Shown one piece after another: positions 24,964 to 33,568 of a stretch of DNA of 49,608 nt. The notes under the pieces are model-generated. The model saw nothing but the letters and a program-made list of their open reading frames with translations. It made no database searches and was not told where the DNA came from. A program made the translations under genes and the position numbers. The stretch's first letter is position 1. The number at the start of each line of letters is the position of its first letter. Location: assembly GCA_017430945.1 (NCBI GenBank), contig JAFRMB010000027.1:1-49608 (forward strand). Direction: 5' to 3'. This DNA is from Clostridia bacterium (GTDB lineage Bacteria; Bacillota_A; Clostridia; Christensenellales; Aristaeellaceae).

Positions 24964-25593
24964 ATGTCAAAGGTGCTTCTGTTGAACGGAAGCCCGCGCA
25001 GGGATGGCTGTACCGCGGCGGCGCTTGCGGAGATGATATCGGTTTTCGAAGGCGAGGGCGTCGCGACTGAGCTCATACAGGTCGGCAGCGAGGCGATCCG
25101 CGGGTGCGTGGCTTGCGGCCGATGCGGCGAACTCGGACGGTGTGTGTTCGACGACCTGGTCAACGAAGTGGCTCAAAAGCTTGCCGCGGCAGACGGGCTG
25201 GTCGTCGGGAGCCCTGTATACTACGGTTCGCCCAACGGAACGATCCTTTCGTTCATGGACAGGCTCTTTTACAGCACGGGCCACATATCAAAGCATATGA
25301 AGGTCGGGGCAGCGGTGGTGAGCTGCAGGCGCGGCGGCAATACCGCGAGCTTCGATGCGTTGAACAAGTACTTCACGATCAGCGGCATGGCGGTCGCATC
25401 GAGCACCTACTGGAACCAGGTGCACGGCTTCACGGCGGAGGATGTGAAGAAGGATCTGGAGGGCCTGCAGACGATGCGCAATCTGGCCAGGAACATGGCC
25501 TTCATGATCAGGGCCCTGGCTGAGGCCGGCGACCGATATGGCAAGCCCGTGGTCGAGCGCGGCGCATCCACCAGCTTCCCGGACGGCAAATAG
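24964..25593 (+). CDS. Iron-sulfur flavoprotein / NAD(P)H-dependent FMN reductase family
   Basis: The 209-residue flavodoxin-fold protein has an FMN phosphate loop (LLLNGSPRRDGCTAAAL) and the compact cysteine motif C48-x2-C51-x2-C54-x5-C60, which in the methanogen Isf family binds a [4Fe-4S] cluster. VVGSPVYYGSPNGTILSFMD is the second FMN contact. Such proteins accept electrons from ferredoxin and are linked to oxygen or redox stress. AGGTGAAGG precedes the ATG. The cluster is predicted from the motif only; the family is firm. Confidence 0.85.
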   Translation: MSKVLLLNGSPRRDGCTAAALAEMISVFEGEGVATELIQVGSEAIRGCVACGRCGELGRCVFDDLVNEVAQKLAAADGLVVGSPVYYGSPNGTILSFMDRLFYSTGHISKHMKVGAAVVSCRRGGNTASFDALNKYFTISGMAVASSTYWNQVHGFTAEDVKKDLEGLQTMRNLARNMAFMIRALAEAGDRYGKPVVERGASTSFPDGK

Positions 25594-25637
25594 CAAGCCG
25601 CCGGGGAGCCGCATCGATTACGGCATTGGGGGACGAC

Positions 25638-27077
25638 ATGGCGAGATACATAGCGTTCGACGTGGAAACGCCGAACCATCGGAACGATCGGATGAGCGCG
25701 ATCGGCATCACGGTGATCGAGGACGGCGAGATCGTCGATGCACTCTATTCACTGGTCGATCCGGAGGCCGAGTTCGATTATTTCAATACGCAGCTCACGG
25801 GCATCGACGCGCAAAGCGTGCGCGGCGCGCCGACGTTCCCCGAATTATGGACGCGGATCGAGCCGGTCATGTCGAGCGGGCTGCTCGTGGCGCACAACGC
25901 CGTGTTCGATATGGGCGTCCTGAAAAAGTGCCTTTGCGATTACGGCATCGCGTGGAGACCGTCCGTGCGATACCTCTGCACGGTACAGATGGGCAGGCGC
26001 CTGATGCCGGGAGTGAGCCACCGGCTGAACGATCTTTGCGATCATTTCGGCATCGCGCTCGATCACCATCAGGCGGACAGCGACAGCCGCGCGTGTGCGG
26101 AGGTGCTGCTGCGCTATCTGGCGGCGGGCGCAGAGGTCGACACGTTCGTGAAGAGCTGTTCGATCGGACCGGCGCGAAGGCCCTCCACAGGCTCCAGACA
26201 CGACATATGGAACCCCTGGCATGGATGCAAAAAGTGCAGCGAGGGATGCCTGAACTGCTACATGTACGATCTGGACGCCAGGCACGGTAAGGACGGCAGC
26301 CGGATCTATCGCACCGGCGCGGCCTTTCGATACCCGCTCAGCCGGGACCGAAGCGGGAACTATAAGGTCAGGAGCGGAGAGATGCTTCGCGTCTGCATGA
26401 CCAGCGACTTTTTCCTGGAGGAAGCCGACGCGTGGCGGGGCGAGGCTTGGGACATCATCCGCAAAAGGCCGGACGTGAAGTTCTTCCTGCTGACGAAGCG
26501 TCCGGAGCGGGTGGCCGATCACCTGCCCGACGACTGGGGCGATGGCTGGGAGAACGTGATGTTCAACGTGTCGGCGGAGAACCAGCGGCGCGCGGACGAG
26601 CGCATCCCGATCCTTTTGGAGCTGCCGTTCAAGCACAAGGGGGTCATGTGTGCGCCGCTGGTCGGGTCCGTGTGCCTGGAGAAGTACCTGGGGACGGGAC
26701 AGATCGAACAGGTGCTCTGTGACGGTGAGAATTACAGCGGGGCACGTCCCTGCCACTACGAATGGGTCAGGGCGCTTCACGACGAATGCGCAGCGCGCGA
26801 TGTGACCTTCGTGTTCTGCGGTACCGGGCGGCGATTCGTGAAGGACGGCAGACTGTACAGGCTCGAGGGCAGGCTTCCGAGCGAACAGGCGAGCAGATCC
26901 GGGCTGAGCTATCAGGGGCGTCCCATCGAATTCAAACTCAGGGATCCGCTGGGCAGGGCGATCGACCCGGATGCGCTCTACAAGCCGTATTTCAGTGCGC
27001 AGTGCCAGACCTGCGGCATGAAGCTGGCGTGCAACGGCTGCAGCCGCTGCGGAAAGTGTCAGGACAGCGGCACGTGA
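25638..27077 (+). CDS. DEDDh exonuclease fused to DUF5131 (phage Gp37/Gp68-like) domain
   Basis: The 479-residue protein begins with a complete DEDDh exonuclease: D8-x-E10 (FDVETPN), D91 (HNAVFDMG) and H144..D148 (DHHQADSDS), as in DnaQ. From about residue 186 comes a DUF5131-type domain with DIWNPWHGCKKCSEGCLNCY (Cys at 197, 200, 204, 207), CMTSDFFLE, FFLLTKRPER and MFNVSAENQ. The end has a second cysteine cluster (CQTCGMKLACNGCSRCGKC). DUF5131 is distantly radical-SAM-like and its function is not known. I chose ATG 25638, 5 nt after GGGGG; a TTG at 25626 is also in frame. Both parts appear intact. Confidence 0.85.
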   Translation: MARYIAFDVETPNHRNDRMSAIGITVIEDGEIVDALYSLVDPEAEFDYFNTQLTGIDAQSVRGAPTFPELWTRIEPVMSSGLLVAHNAVFDMGVLKKCLCDYGIAWRPSVRYLCTVQMGRRLMPGVSHRLNDLCDHFGIALDHHQADSDSRACAEVLLRYLAAGAEVDTFVKSCSIGPARRPSTGSRHDIWNPWHGCKKCSEGCLNCYMYDLDARHGKDGSRIYRTGAAFRYPLSRDRSGNYKVRSGEMLRVCMTSDFFLEEADAWRGEAWDIIRKRPDVKFFLLTKRPERVADHLPDDWGDGWENVMFNVSAENQRRADERIPILLELPFKHKGVMCAPLVGSVCLEKYLGTGQIEQVLCDGENYSGARPCHYEWVRALHDECAARDVTFVFCGTGRRFVKDGRLYRLEGRLPSEQASRSGLSYQGRPIEFKLRDPLGRAIDPDALYKPYFSAQCQTCGMKLACNGCSRCGKCQDSGT

Positions 27078-27128
27078 CCGGAGAAGACGGCGGCCGCGTG
27101 CGTTTACGAAAGAACATCCTGAACATAC

Positions 27129-27171
27129 AGAGCCTCACGGCACCTTTATCGAGTGGCGTCGTGAGGCTCTG
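27129..27171. terminator. Hairpin between the fusion gene and hydG
   Basis: CAGAGCCTCACG and CGTGAGGCTCTG form a perfect 12-bp stem around a 19-nt loop, between two convergent genes. T-runs are poor on both strands; it may serve both. Confidence 0.55.
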
Positions 27172-27183
27172 CGTATGCCTGCG

Positions 27184-28632
27184 TCAGAAGCGGAAGTCGC
27201 GGCGATCGGAGCTGCGGATCGCATCGATGTTCTCTCCGGCGATCCTTCGCACGGCCTCCTTCGGGATGCGGGCCAGTTCGCTCTGGATCATATCCCAGCC
27301 GATGCGCTGTGTCTCGGGCGACGCGTAGTCGACCAGGTATTCAGCGAGGGTCATCAGCGCGTTCGGATGGCAGCAGTTCAGGATCTGACCGTTCTTGCAA
27401 AGGCTCATGAAGCGGTCGCCGGTCCGACCCTCGCGATAGCAGGCGGTGCAGAAGGACGGGATGTGCCCGGTCTGCATCAGCCAGCGCACGACCTCGTCCA
27501 GCGTGCGCTGATCGGACACGTCGAACTGTTCGGTGTCGTGGGGGCGCTCCGTCTCGGTGTAGCCGCCGACAGAGGTCCGGCTCGCGCCGCTCACCTGTGA
27601 GATGCCCACCTGCAGGAGCCGCCGGCGCACATCTTCGCTTTCGCGGGTGGAGACGATCATGCCGGTGTAGGGCACGGCCAGGCGGATGCAGGCCGCGATC
27701 TTCGTGAAGGTGTCGTCATCGATGCCGTTGTCGAACATGTCCGGGTCGATGTCATCCGCGCGCTTGACGCGCGGCACGCTGATGGTGTGCGGCCCGACGC
27801 CGTGCACGGCTTCGAGATGCTCTGCGTGCATGATCAGACCGGCGAACTCATACTTGTACATCTCAAGTCCGAACAGCACGCCCAGGCCGACATCGTCGAT
27901 GCCGCCGGCCATGGCACGGTCCATGGCCTCGGTGTGGTAGTCGTAGTCATGCTTTGGCCCTGTGGGATGGAGCTTCAGATAGCTCTGCTTGTGGTAGGTC
28001 TCCTGGAATAGGATGTACGTGCCGATGCCTGCGTCCTTGAGCTTTCGGAAGTTCTCGACCGTCGTGGCCGCGATGTTCACGTTGACGCGGCGGATGTCGC
28101 CGTTTTTGTGATGCACGCTGTAGATGGTGTCGATGCATTCGAGGATGTATTCGATCGGGTTGTTGACGGGATCCTCGCCGGCTTCGATGGCCAGACGCTT
28201 GTGGCCCATATCCTGCAGCGCGATGACCTCCGCGCGGACCTCGTCCTGGGTCAGCTTGCGGCGCGTGATGTGTTTGTTTTTAAGGTGATAGGGACAGTAC
28301 AGGCAGCCGTTGACGCAGTAATTGGACAGGTACAGCGGGGCAAACAGCACGATGCGGTTGCCGTAGAAGGCCTGCTTGATCTCCTCGGCGATCTCATACA
28401 TGCGCCCGATCTTTTCGGGATCCTCACAGGCCAGCAGCACGGAGGCCTCGCGATGGGTGAGCCCGGCACAGGTGCAGCCGCTGCCCGACCTGCGTGGGCG
28501 GGCTTTTTCGAGGATCTCGTCGATTAACGGGCCGTTGTTCTTGTTGGCTTCCGCGTATTCAAGGGTCTTTCGGATCTCTTCGTCGTTGATGAATTCCTCG
28601 GCCTTGAGGGATCTGGGGTCATAGACAGCCAT
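27184..28632 (-). CDS. hydG: [FeFe]-hydrogenase maturase HydG (radical SAM tyrosine lyase)
   Basis: The 482-residue protein has the radical SAM motif C106-x3-C110-x2-C113 (CVNGCLYC) and the C-terminal CTACYREGRTGDRFM..CCHPNALMTL region that holds HydG's second cluster. HydG splits tyrosine to give the CO and CN ligands of the H-cluster. AAAGGAG precedes ATG 28632; HydE ends 19 nt upstream. The order is regulator-hydF-hydE-hydG on the minus strand. The hydrogenase structural gene is not in the window. Confidence 0.95.
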   Translation of the reverse strand: MAVYDPRSLKAEEFINDEEIRKTLEYAEANKNNGPLIDEILEKARPRRSGSGCTCAGLTHREASVLLACEDPEKIGRMYEIAEEIKQAFYGNRIVLFAPLYLSNYCVNGCLYCPYHLKNKHITRRKLTQDEVRAEVIALQDMGHKRLAIEAGEDPVNNPIEYILECIDTIYSVHHKNGDIRRVNVNIAATTVENFRKLKDAGIGTYILFQETYHKQSYLKLHPTGPKHDYDYHTEAMDRAMAGGIDDVGLGVLFGLEMYKYEFAGLIMHAEHLEAVHGVGPHTISVPRVKRADDIDPDMFDNGIDDDTFTKIAACIRLAVPYTGMIVSTRESEDVRRRLLQVGISQVSGASRTSVGGYTETERPHDTEQFDVSDQRTLDEVVRWLMQTGHIPSFCTACYREGRTGDRFMSLCKNGQILNCCHPNALMTLAEYLVDYASPETQRIGWDMIQSELARIPKEAVRRIAGENIDAIRSSDRRDFRF

Positions 28633-28651
28633 GGTATCAAACTCCTTTCAC

Positions 28652-29704
28652 TTATGTACGCTTGATGTCGCCGCGATCGACGACGAGTTGAAAGCCTGTG
28701 GATCGCACGCGCCGCTCAAGGCAGCTCAGGCACTGCGCGGACTCTTCGCCGGTGCAGATCTTGTTGTCATAAAGCTCGTACTGCCTGCGAACGCCGACGG
28801 GTGAGAGGTTCGGCATGACCACATTGGCGCCCGCCTGAAGACCCATCTCACGGCCGCGCGGGTGGATGGTGCCCAGCGCCGTGGTCGCGGGCAGCAGCAC
28901 CGGCGGATGGATGAGCCGGATGACGGACAGAAGGAAGCAGGTCTGCTCCAGCGTCCCGGGATCCGCGTGTCTGAACGGTGTCTCGTGGTGCGGGATGAAC
29001 GGCCCGATGCCGCACATGTCGGGCTTGAAGGATTCGATGAATTTGAGGTCCCTGGCCAGCTGAGCCGGCGTCTGGAACGGCGACCCCACCATGAATCCGC
29101 AGCCCACCTGATAGCCGATGTCGCGAAGCACCTGCAGACATCTCATGCGGTTTTCAAAGGACATGCCGGGGGGATGGAGCTTTGCATAGTGTGCGGCATC
29201 TGCGGTCTCGTGCCGGAGCAGATAGCGGTCTGCGCCGGCATCGAACAGCCTCTGATAGCTTTCGCGGCTTCGTTCGCCCACGGAGAGCGTGACGGCGCAG
29301 TCCGGGTGTCGGCGTTTGAGCGCTGCAACGAGGTCGGCCAGCACCCGGTCGGTGAAGGCCGCGTCTTCGCCGCCCTGCAGCACGAAGGTCCGGAAGCCCA
29401 GAGCATAGCCCTCCCGCGCGCAGTCGAGGATCTGTTCGGGCGTGAGCCGATAGCGATCAAGGTGTGTGTTGGCTGCGTGGATGCCGCAGTAGAGGCAGTT
29501 GTTGTTACAGTGATTGCTGATCTCGATAAGTCCGCGGATGTAGACGCTGTTCCCGTAGATCGCCCTGCGCACGGCATCGGCGCGCCGGGCCAGCAGCTGC
29601 GCAGCTTCGTCGTCGCGGGCCCCGATCAATTCGGCGTATTCATCTTCGGAGAGTGCGTGCGCCGAGGTCAGGCGATCGATCAGATCAAGCTCCCTTCGGT
29701 TCAT
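28652..29704 (-). CDS. hydE: [FeFe]-hydrogenase maturase HydE (radical SAM)
   Basis: The 350-residue radical SAM protein has C66-x3-C70-x2-C73 (HCNNNCLYCG) and HydE-type segments such as TFVLQGGEDAAFTD, YLLRHETADAAHYAKLHP and GCGFMVGSPFQTP. HydE helps make the bridging dithiomethylamine or an iron precursor of the H-cluster. I chose ATG 29704, 6 nt after GGGAGGA, giving an ATGA overlap with hydF. Confidence 0.95.
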   Translation of the reverse strand: MNRRELDLIDRLTSAHALSEDEYAELIGARDDEAAQLLARRADAVRRAIYGNSVYIRGLIEISNHCNNNCLYCGIHAANTHLDRYRLTPEQILDCAREGYALGFRTFVLQGGEDAAFTDRVLADLVAALKRRHPDCAVTLSVGERSRESYQRLFDAGADRYLLRHETADAAHYAKLHPPGMSFENRMRCLQVLRDIGYQVGCGFMVGSPFQTPAQLARDLKFIESFKPDMCGIGPFIPHHETPFRHADPGTLEQTCFLLSVIRLIHPPVLLPATTALGTIHPRGREMGLQAGANVVMPNLSPVGVRRQYELYDNKICTGEESAQCLSCLERRVRSTGFQLVVDRGDIKRT

Positions 29705-30903
29705 GTACGGTCCTCCCACAGCAGTCCGTGAAGATCCGGAAAAACTCTGAGGCTGCGTTCGAGCGTGCCTGTGATCCTGCTGATGACGATGCCGTAGTTG
29801 GTGAAGGGCACGCCCTGCGCCTGTGCCTGCTTCAGCCGGTACTGAACGACGGTCTCGGTCAGCATGCAGCCCCCGCAGTGGATGACCAGGCGATACCGCT
29901 GGAGGTCATCCGGAAAGTCCCGGCCGGTGCACGTCTCGATGATAAGATCGCGTCCGGTGTGCGCACGCAGCCAGTTCGGGATCTTCACGGTGCCGATGTC
30001 GTTGCACTGCCTGTGATGTGTGCAGCCCTCCGCCATCAGGATCCTGTCGCCGTCCTGAAGGCGGTCGATGGCGCCCACGCCCGCCACGGCAGCGCGCAGA
30101 AAACCCTTGCAGCGAGCCATGAGTATGGAGAAGGACGTGAGCGGCACCGCGTCCGGCACGATCCGATCGACCTCGCGGAAGACCTGGCTGTCGGTGATGA
30201 CCAGCGCCGGGGGTGCGGCCAATCGCTCCAGAGATCCGGCGAGCTCCGTCTCCTTCGTGACCAGCGCCATGGCGCCCATGTCCAGAAGGTCGCGTATGAC
30301 CTGCTGCTGCGGCAGGATGATCCTGCCCTTTGGCGCGGACGCATCGATCGGGCAGACCAGCACTGCGACGTCGCCCGGAGCCAACAGTCCTTCCACGGGA
30401 CCTGCGGCGCGCTTGTCAGGCATGCTGTGCGCCAGCGTTTCCTTGAGTTCCACGATGTTGAGGCCGGTCTCGGCGCTGACCGCAAGACCGCTTTCGGGGG
30501 CCGGCACTGCGTCGGGCAGGTCCGATTTGTTCCACGCGACGATGAAGGGAAGGCTGCGGGCGCGCATGAGCCCTGCGAGCTGCTCGTCCTCCGGGCGCAT
30601 GCCGCGCGTCGCGTCGACGACCAAAACGGCCATGTCACAGCGATTCAGGGCATCTGTCGCGCGCTGGACGCGCAGCTGGCCAAGCTGCCCCTCGTCGTCA
30701 AAGCCGGGCGTATCGATGATGACCACGGGGCCGAGCGGCAGGAGCTCCATGGCCTTGTATACGGGGTCGGTCGTCGTTCCCTTGACATCGGAGACGATGG
30801 CCAGGGCCTGCCCGGTCACGGCGTTCACCAGGCTGGACTTTCCGGCGTTCCTGCAGCCGAAGAAGCCGATGTGGATCCGCTGGGCGGAAGGCGTTTCATT
30901 CAT
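29701..30903 (-). CDS. hydF: [FeFe]-hydrogenase maturase HydF (GTPase scaffold)
   Basis: The 400-residue protein has a GTPase P-loop (GCRNAGKSS, about 16-24), DTPG and NKSD, and C-terminal [4Fe-4S] ligands in TCHHR-type CTHHRQC and HCGGCM. HydF carries the 2Fe subcluster and hands it to apo-hydrogenase. ATG 30903 follows AGAGGTGATCCC. A terminator-like hairpin lies 48-78 bp upstream of the start. The open frame beyond 30903 to 31083 has no family match. Confidence 0.95.
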   Translation of the reverse strand: MNETPSAQRIHIGFFGCRNAGKSSLVNAVTGQALAIVSDVKGTTTDPVYKAMELLPLGPVVIIDTPGFDDEGQLGQLRVQRATDALNRCDMAVLVVDATRGMRPEDEQLAGLMRARSLPFIVAWNKSDLPDAVPAPESGLAVSAETGLNIVELKETLAHSMPDKRAAGPVEGLLAPGDVAVLVCPIDASAPKGRIILPQQQVIRDLLDMGAMALVTKETELAGSLERLAAPPALVITDSQVFREVDRIVPDAVPLTSFSILMARCKGFLRAAVAGVGAIDRLQDGDRILMAEGCTHHRQCNDIGTVKIPNWLRAHTGRDLIIETCTGRDFPDDLQRYRLVIHCGGCMLTETVVQYRLKQAQAQGVPFTNYGIVISRITGTLERSLRVFPDLHGLLWEDRT

Positions 30904-30945
30904 GGGATCACCTCTGTTCGTTAAAACCTTGTGGGATCGACGGCA

Positions 30946-30980
30946 CAAAAAGCCACCGTACCCTGTGGATACGGTGGCTC
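30946..30980 (-). terminator. Terminator or attenuator upstream of hydF
   Basis: On the minus strand AGCCACCGTA pairs with TACGGTGGCT around a 9-nt loop, followed by TTTTTG. It lies between the regulator gene and hydF with no clear promoter after it, so partial read-through is likely. Confidence 0.75.
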
Positions 30981-31145
30981 GTGAAGACCCGGTGCGATGG
31001 CCGCAGCAAACGGTCGGACTTCGCCGCAAAAGGGCGATCCGGGACCATTCGCCTCGACCGGGCTTCCGGGCAGCAGCCGACATCGTATCTTTCGCCTCAA
31101 GACTGGTTTCGGCGTCAGGGGATGCGGGACGTGTGCGTCGGTCGA

Positions 31146-31391
31146 TCAGATGTTGGAGAAGGTCGCTTTGGCGTTGATGCCTTCGATGCGGCCCAGCGCG
31201 CCGGTCAGCGCGTTGATCTCGTCGGAAGGCGCGTCGATGGCGACGCAGATGATGTTGACGTTCTTCTGGCGGTAGGGCAGCCCGAGCCGCCCGATGATGA
31301 ACTTGCCATATTCGTGCAGCAGTGCGTTCAGGGTGTCGACGGAATCTTCCCGTTCGACGATGATGCTGATGACAGCGACCCGTTCGTTCAT
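31146..31391 (-). CDS. TM1266-family iron-only hydrogenase system regulator (ACT-like)
   Basis: This 81-residue protein begins NERVAVISIIVEREDSVD and has GKFIIGRLGLPYRQKNVNII and NALTGALGRIEGINAK, the pattern of the small ACT-like proteins that precede hydrogenase maturation genes. They are thought to sense a small molecule and control the hydrogenase system. ATG 31391 follows AGAGGTG; the open frame extends far upstream (to 31655) but with no match. It is transcribed towards hydF. Confidence 0.85.
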   Translation of the reverse strand: MNERVAVISIIVEREDSVDTLNALLHEYGKFIIGRLGLPYRQKNVNIICVAIDAPSDEINALTGALGRIEGINAKATFSNI

Positions 31392-31909
31392 TGAAATCAC
31401 CTCTGTACCCATCATACAGGAGCTATGGTTAAGAATCAATACATGAGACGGCGTGAAGGCCATAATATTTCTGAATGGACTGTGAAACAAAACGGGATAC
31501 GGCCGTACTGAAGCGCTCACGGCCATTTGAATGACGGTCGTGCCGCGATCGGGCTGTCCATCCCGCATGCTGCCGGCGGTCGGCGGCTGGCGCGCGGGCC
31601 TATCATCGCAGGGGCCGAAAGCCCGGGCAAAACGAGGACCTCGCTGCCGATGCACCCGGCGCGCACATATAACAATTCGGCACTTTAAAACCGAACGACG
31701 CGATGTTAGAATTGTATCGATGGCCGCTCGGGTCGGGAGCTGCGACCGTGCCGGTCGTGCGTTGGCGGGAACTGTGTCCGCGGACGCGCGATGACGGTCC
31801 GGGAGAGGCCCCTGACGTTTTGACGTTCCCGGGCGGCGAACGGTGATGATCCGGGCGGGCGAGATCCCGAAAGGGAAGCGTCCGTCCGTTGTGGAGAGGG
31901 AAAGCTCGA
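31392..31909. other. 518-bp divergent region between the hydrogenase regulator and cstA
   Basis: The left end holds the minus promoter above. On the plus strand TTTAAA (31684-31689), 17 bp and TAGAAT (31707-31712) may be the cstA promoter, leaving a leader of about 190 nt with a hairpin near 31798-31837 (CCGGGA..TCCCGG). I see no coding region and no known riboswitch in the remaining part. Confidence 0.4.
31407..31435 (-). promoter_or_regulatory. Promoter of the TM1266-type regulator
   Basis: TTGATT (31435-31430), a 17-bp spacer and TATGAT (31412-31407) on the minus strand, giving a very short 5' leader. Confidence 0.65.
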
Positions 31910-33337
31910 ATGGTATCGCTTTTATTGTCTCTGGTGGTGCTCATCGTCGGTTATCTGGTGTACGGCCGCGTCGTGGAACGCGTGTTCGGCCCGGATGGCC
32001 GCCAAACACCGGCGCTCGCGATCAACGACGGGGTGGACTGTGTCCCCATGAAGCCCTGGAAGGCTTTTCTGGTGCAGCTGCTCAACATCGCGGGCACCGG
32101 CCCGATCTTCGGAGCGCTGATGGGCGCATGCTTCGGGCCGGTGGTCTTTTTGTGGATCGTCTTCGGTTCCATCCTGGGCGGAGCGGTTCACGACTATATG
32201 TGCGGCATGATATCCAGCCGGCACAGGGGCGCATCGATCGCTGAGCTTTCAGGGGCGTATCTGGGAAACGCGGCCAAATGGATCATGCGCGTGTTCTCCA
32301 TCGTTCTGCTGACGTTGACGGGCGCGGTATTCGTCAACAGCCCGGCGGCGCTGATCGCCCGTCTGACGCCCGCATTCCTGGACGAGCGATTCTGGATCAT
32401 CGCGATCCTGCTGTATTATGTGCTGGCGACGCTTCTGCCCATCGACAAGCTGATCGGCCGGCTATATCCCTTATTCGGCGTGATCCTGATCGTGATGGCT
32501 GTGAGCGTGCTCGGCGGCACCATCGTCGGTGGCTATACCATCCCTGAGGTGACCATCAGGAGCCTCCATCCGGACGGCCTGCCCGTGTGGCCTGTCATGT
32601 TCGTAACGGTCGCATGCGGTGCGATATCAGGCTTTCACGCCACACAGTCGCCCATGATCGCCAAGTGCATCACCTCGGAGAGGGAAGGCCGTGGCGTGTT
32701 CTACGGCGCGATGATCGCTGAGGCGGTGATCGCCCTGATCTGGGCCGCGGCCGGCGTGGCCTTTTATGGCGCGACCGATGTGCTGAACAGCGCCATCTCC
32801 GAAATGGGGCAGTCCGGTACGGTCTACGATATCGCCAATTCCATGCTGGGGACGGCAGGCGGCGCGCTGGCTGTGGTGGGCGTGGTGGTCTGCCCGATCA
32901 CCTCCGGCGATACGGCCTTCCGCAGCGCCCGATTGATCCTTGCGGAAATGACACACCTCGACCAGGGAAAGATCAAAAACCGTCTGCTCATCACGCTGCC
33001 GCTGCTCGCCGTCGGCGCGGTGCTGACGCAGCTGAATTTCAACGTGCTGTGGCGCTATTTCTCCTGGAGCAACCAGACGCTTGCGATGATCGCCCTTTGG
33101 GTGGCGACGGTGTACCTGCTAAAAAAGGGCAGATACCGTTTCGGCGCGCTGATCACGGCGTTGCCGGCGACGTTCATGTCCGCGGTCAGCGTGACTTACA
33201 TACTGATGGCCGGGGAGGGCTTACGCCTTTCGGCATGGATCGCATATCCCGTTGGCGCGCTGTTCGCGGCAGCGATGCTGGGCCTGTTCATCGCGAAGCT
33301 TCGCGCGTCGATCCGTCGACAGAAGGACGGGCTGTAA
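31910..33337 (+). CDS. cstA: CstA-family carbon starvation transporter
   Basis: A 475-residue protein with about a dozen membrane segments. LLNIAGTGPIFGALMGACFG, FGSILGGAVHDYMCGMISSR and ATQSPMIAKCITSEREGRGV are the CstA core motifs; the SGDTAFRSARLILAE segment also fits. CstA proteins import pyruvate or peptides when carbon is short. It is of the shorter clostridial form. I chose ATG 31910, 9 nt after GGAGAGGG. Confidence 0.9.
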   Translation: MVSLLLSLVVLIVGYLVYGRVVERVFGPDGRQTPALAINDGVDCVPMKPWKAFLVQLLNIAGTGPIFGALMGACFGPVVFLWIVFGSILGGAVHDYMCGMISSRHRGASIAELSGAYLGNAAKWIMRVFSIVLLTLTGAVFVNSPAALIARLTPAFLDERFWIIAILLYYVLATLLPIDKLIGRLYPLFGVILIVMAVSVLGGTIVGGYTIPEVTIRSLHPDGLPVWPVMFVTVACGAISGFHATQSPMIAKCITSEREGRGVFYGAMIAEAVIALIWAAAGVAFYGATDVLNSAISEMGQSGTVYDIANSMLGTAGGALAVVGVVVCPITSGDTAFRSARLILAEMTHLDQGKIKNRLLITLPLLAVGAVLTQLNFNVLWRYFSWSNQTLAMIALWVATVYLLKKGRYRFGALITALPATFMSAVSVTYILMAGEGLRLSAWIAYPVGALFAAAMLGLFIAKLRASIRRQKDGL

Positions 33338-33466
33338 TAGCGGGAGCGGTACGATCGGGGAGGAGCATCTCTGTGATCGTCCGGCGTGACGGACGCGGGA
33401 GACATGCCTCTGACCGGGGACTGTGCGGATATTCGCGCGGATGTGGAGCGGTCGCGAGATGAGCGC

Positions 33467-33495
33467 TTGATAAACCAGGCGCATTATGATATGAT
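33467..33495 (+). promoter_or_regulatory. Promoter of the metF-acs operon
   Basis: TTGATA (33467-33472), a 17-bp spacer and TATGAT (33490-33495), about 75 bp ahead of metF. Confidence 0.65.
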
Positions 33496-33568
33496 ATAGA
33501 CTGATAAGGTTTTATCATGCGCACAAGCAGGCCCGACCGGGGCAGATCTGCCCACAGAGGTTCCAATC

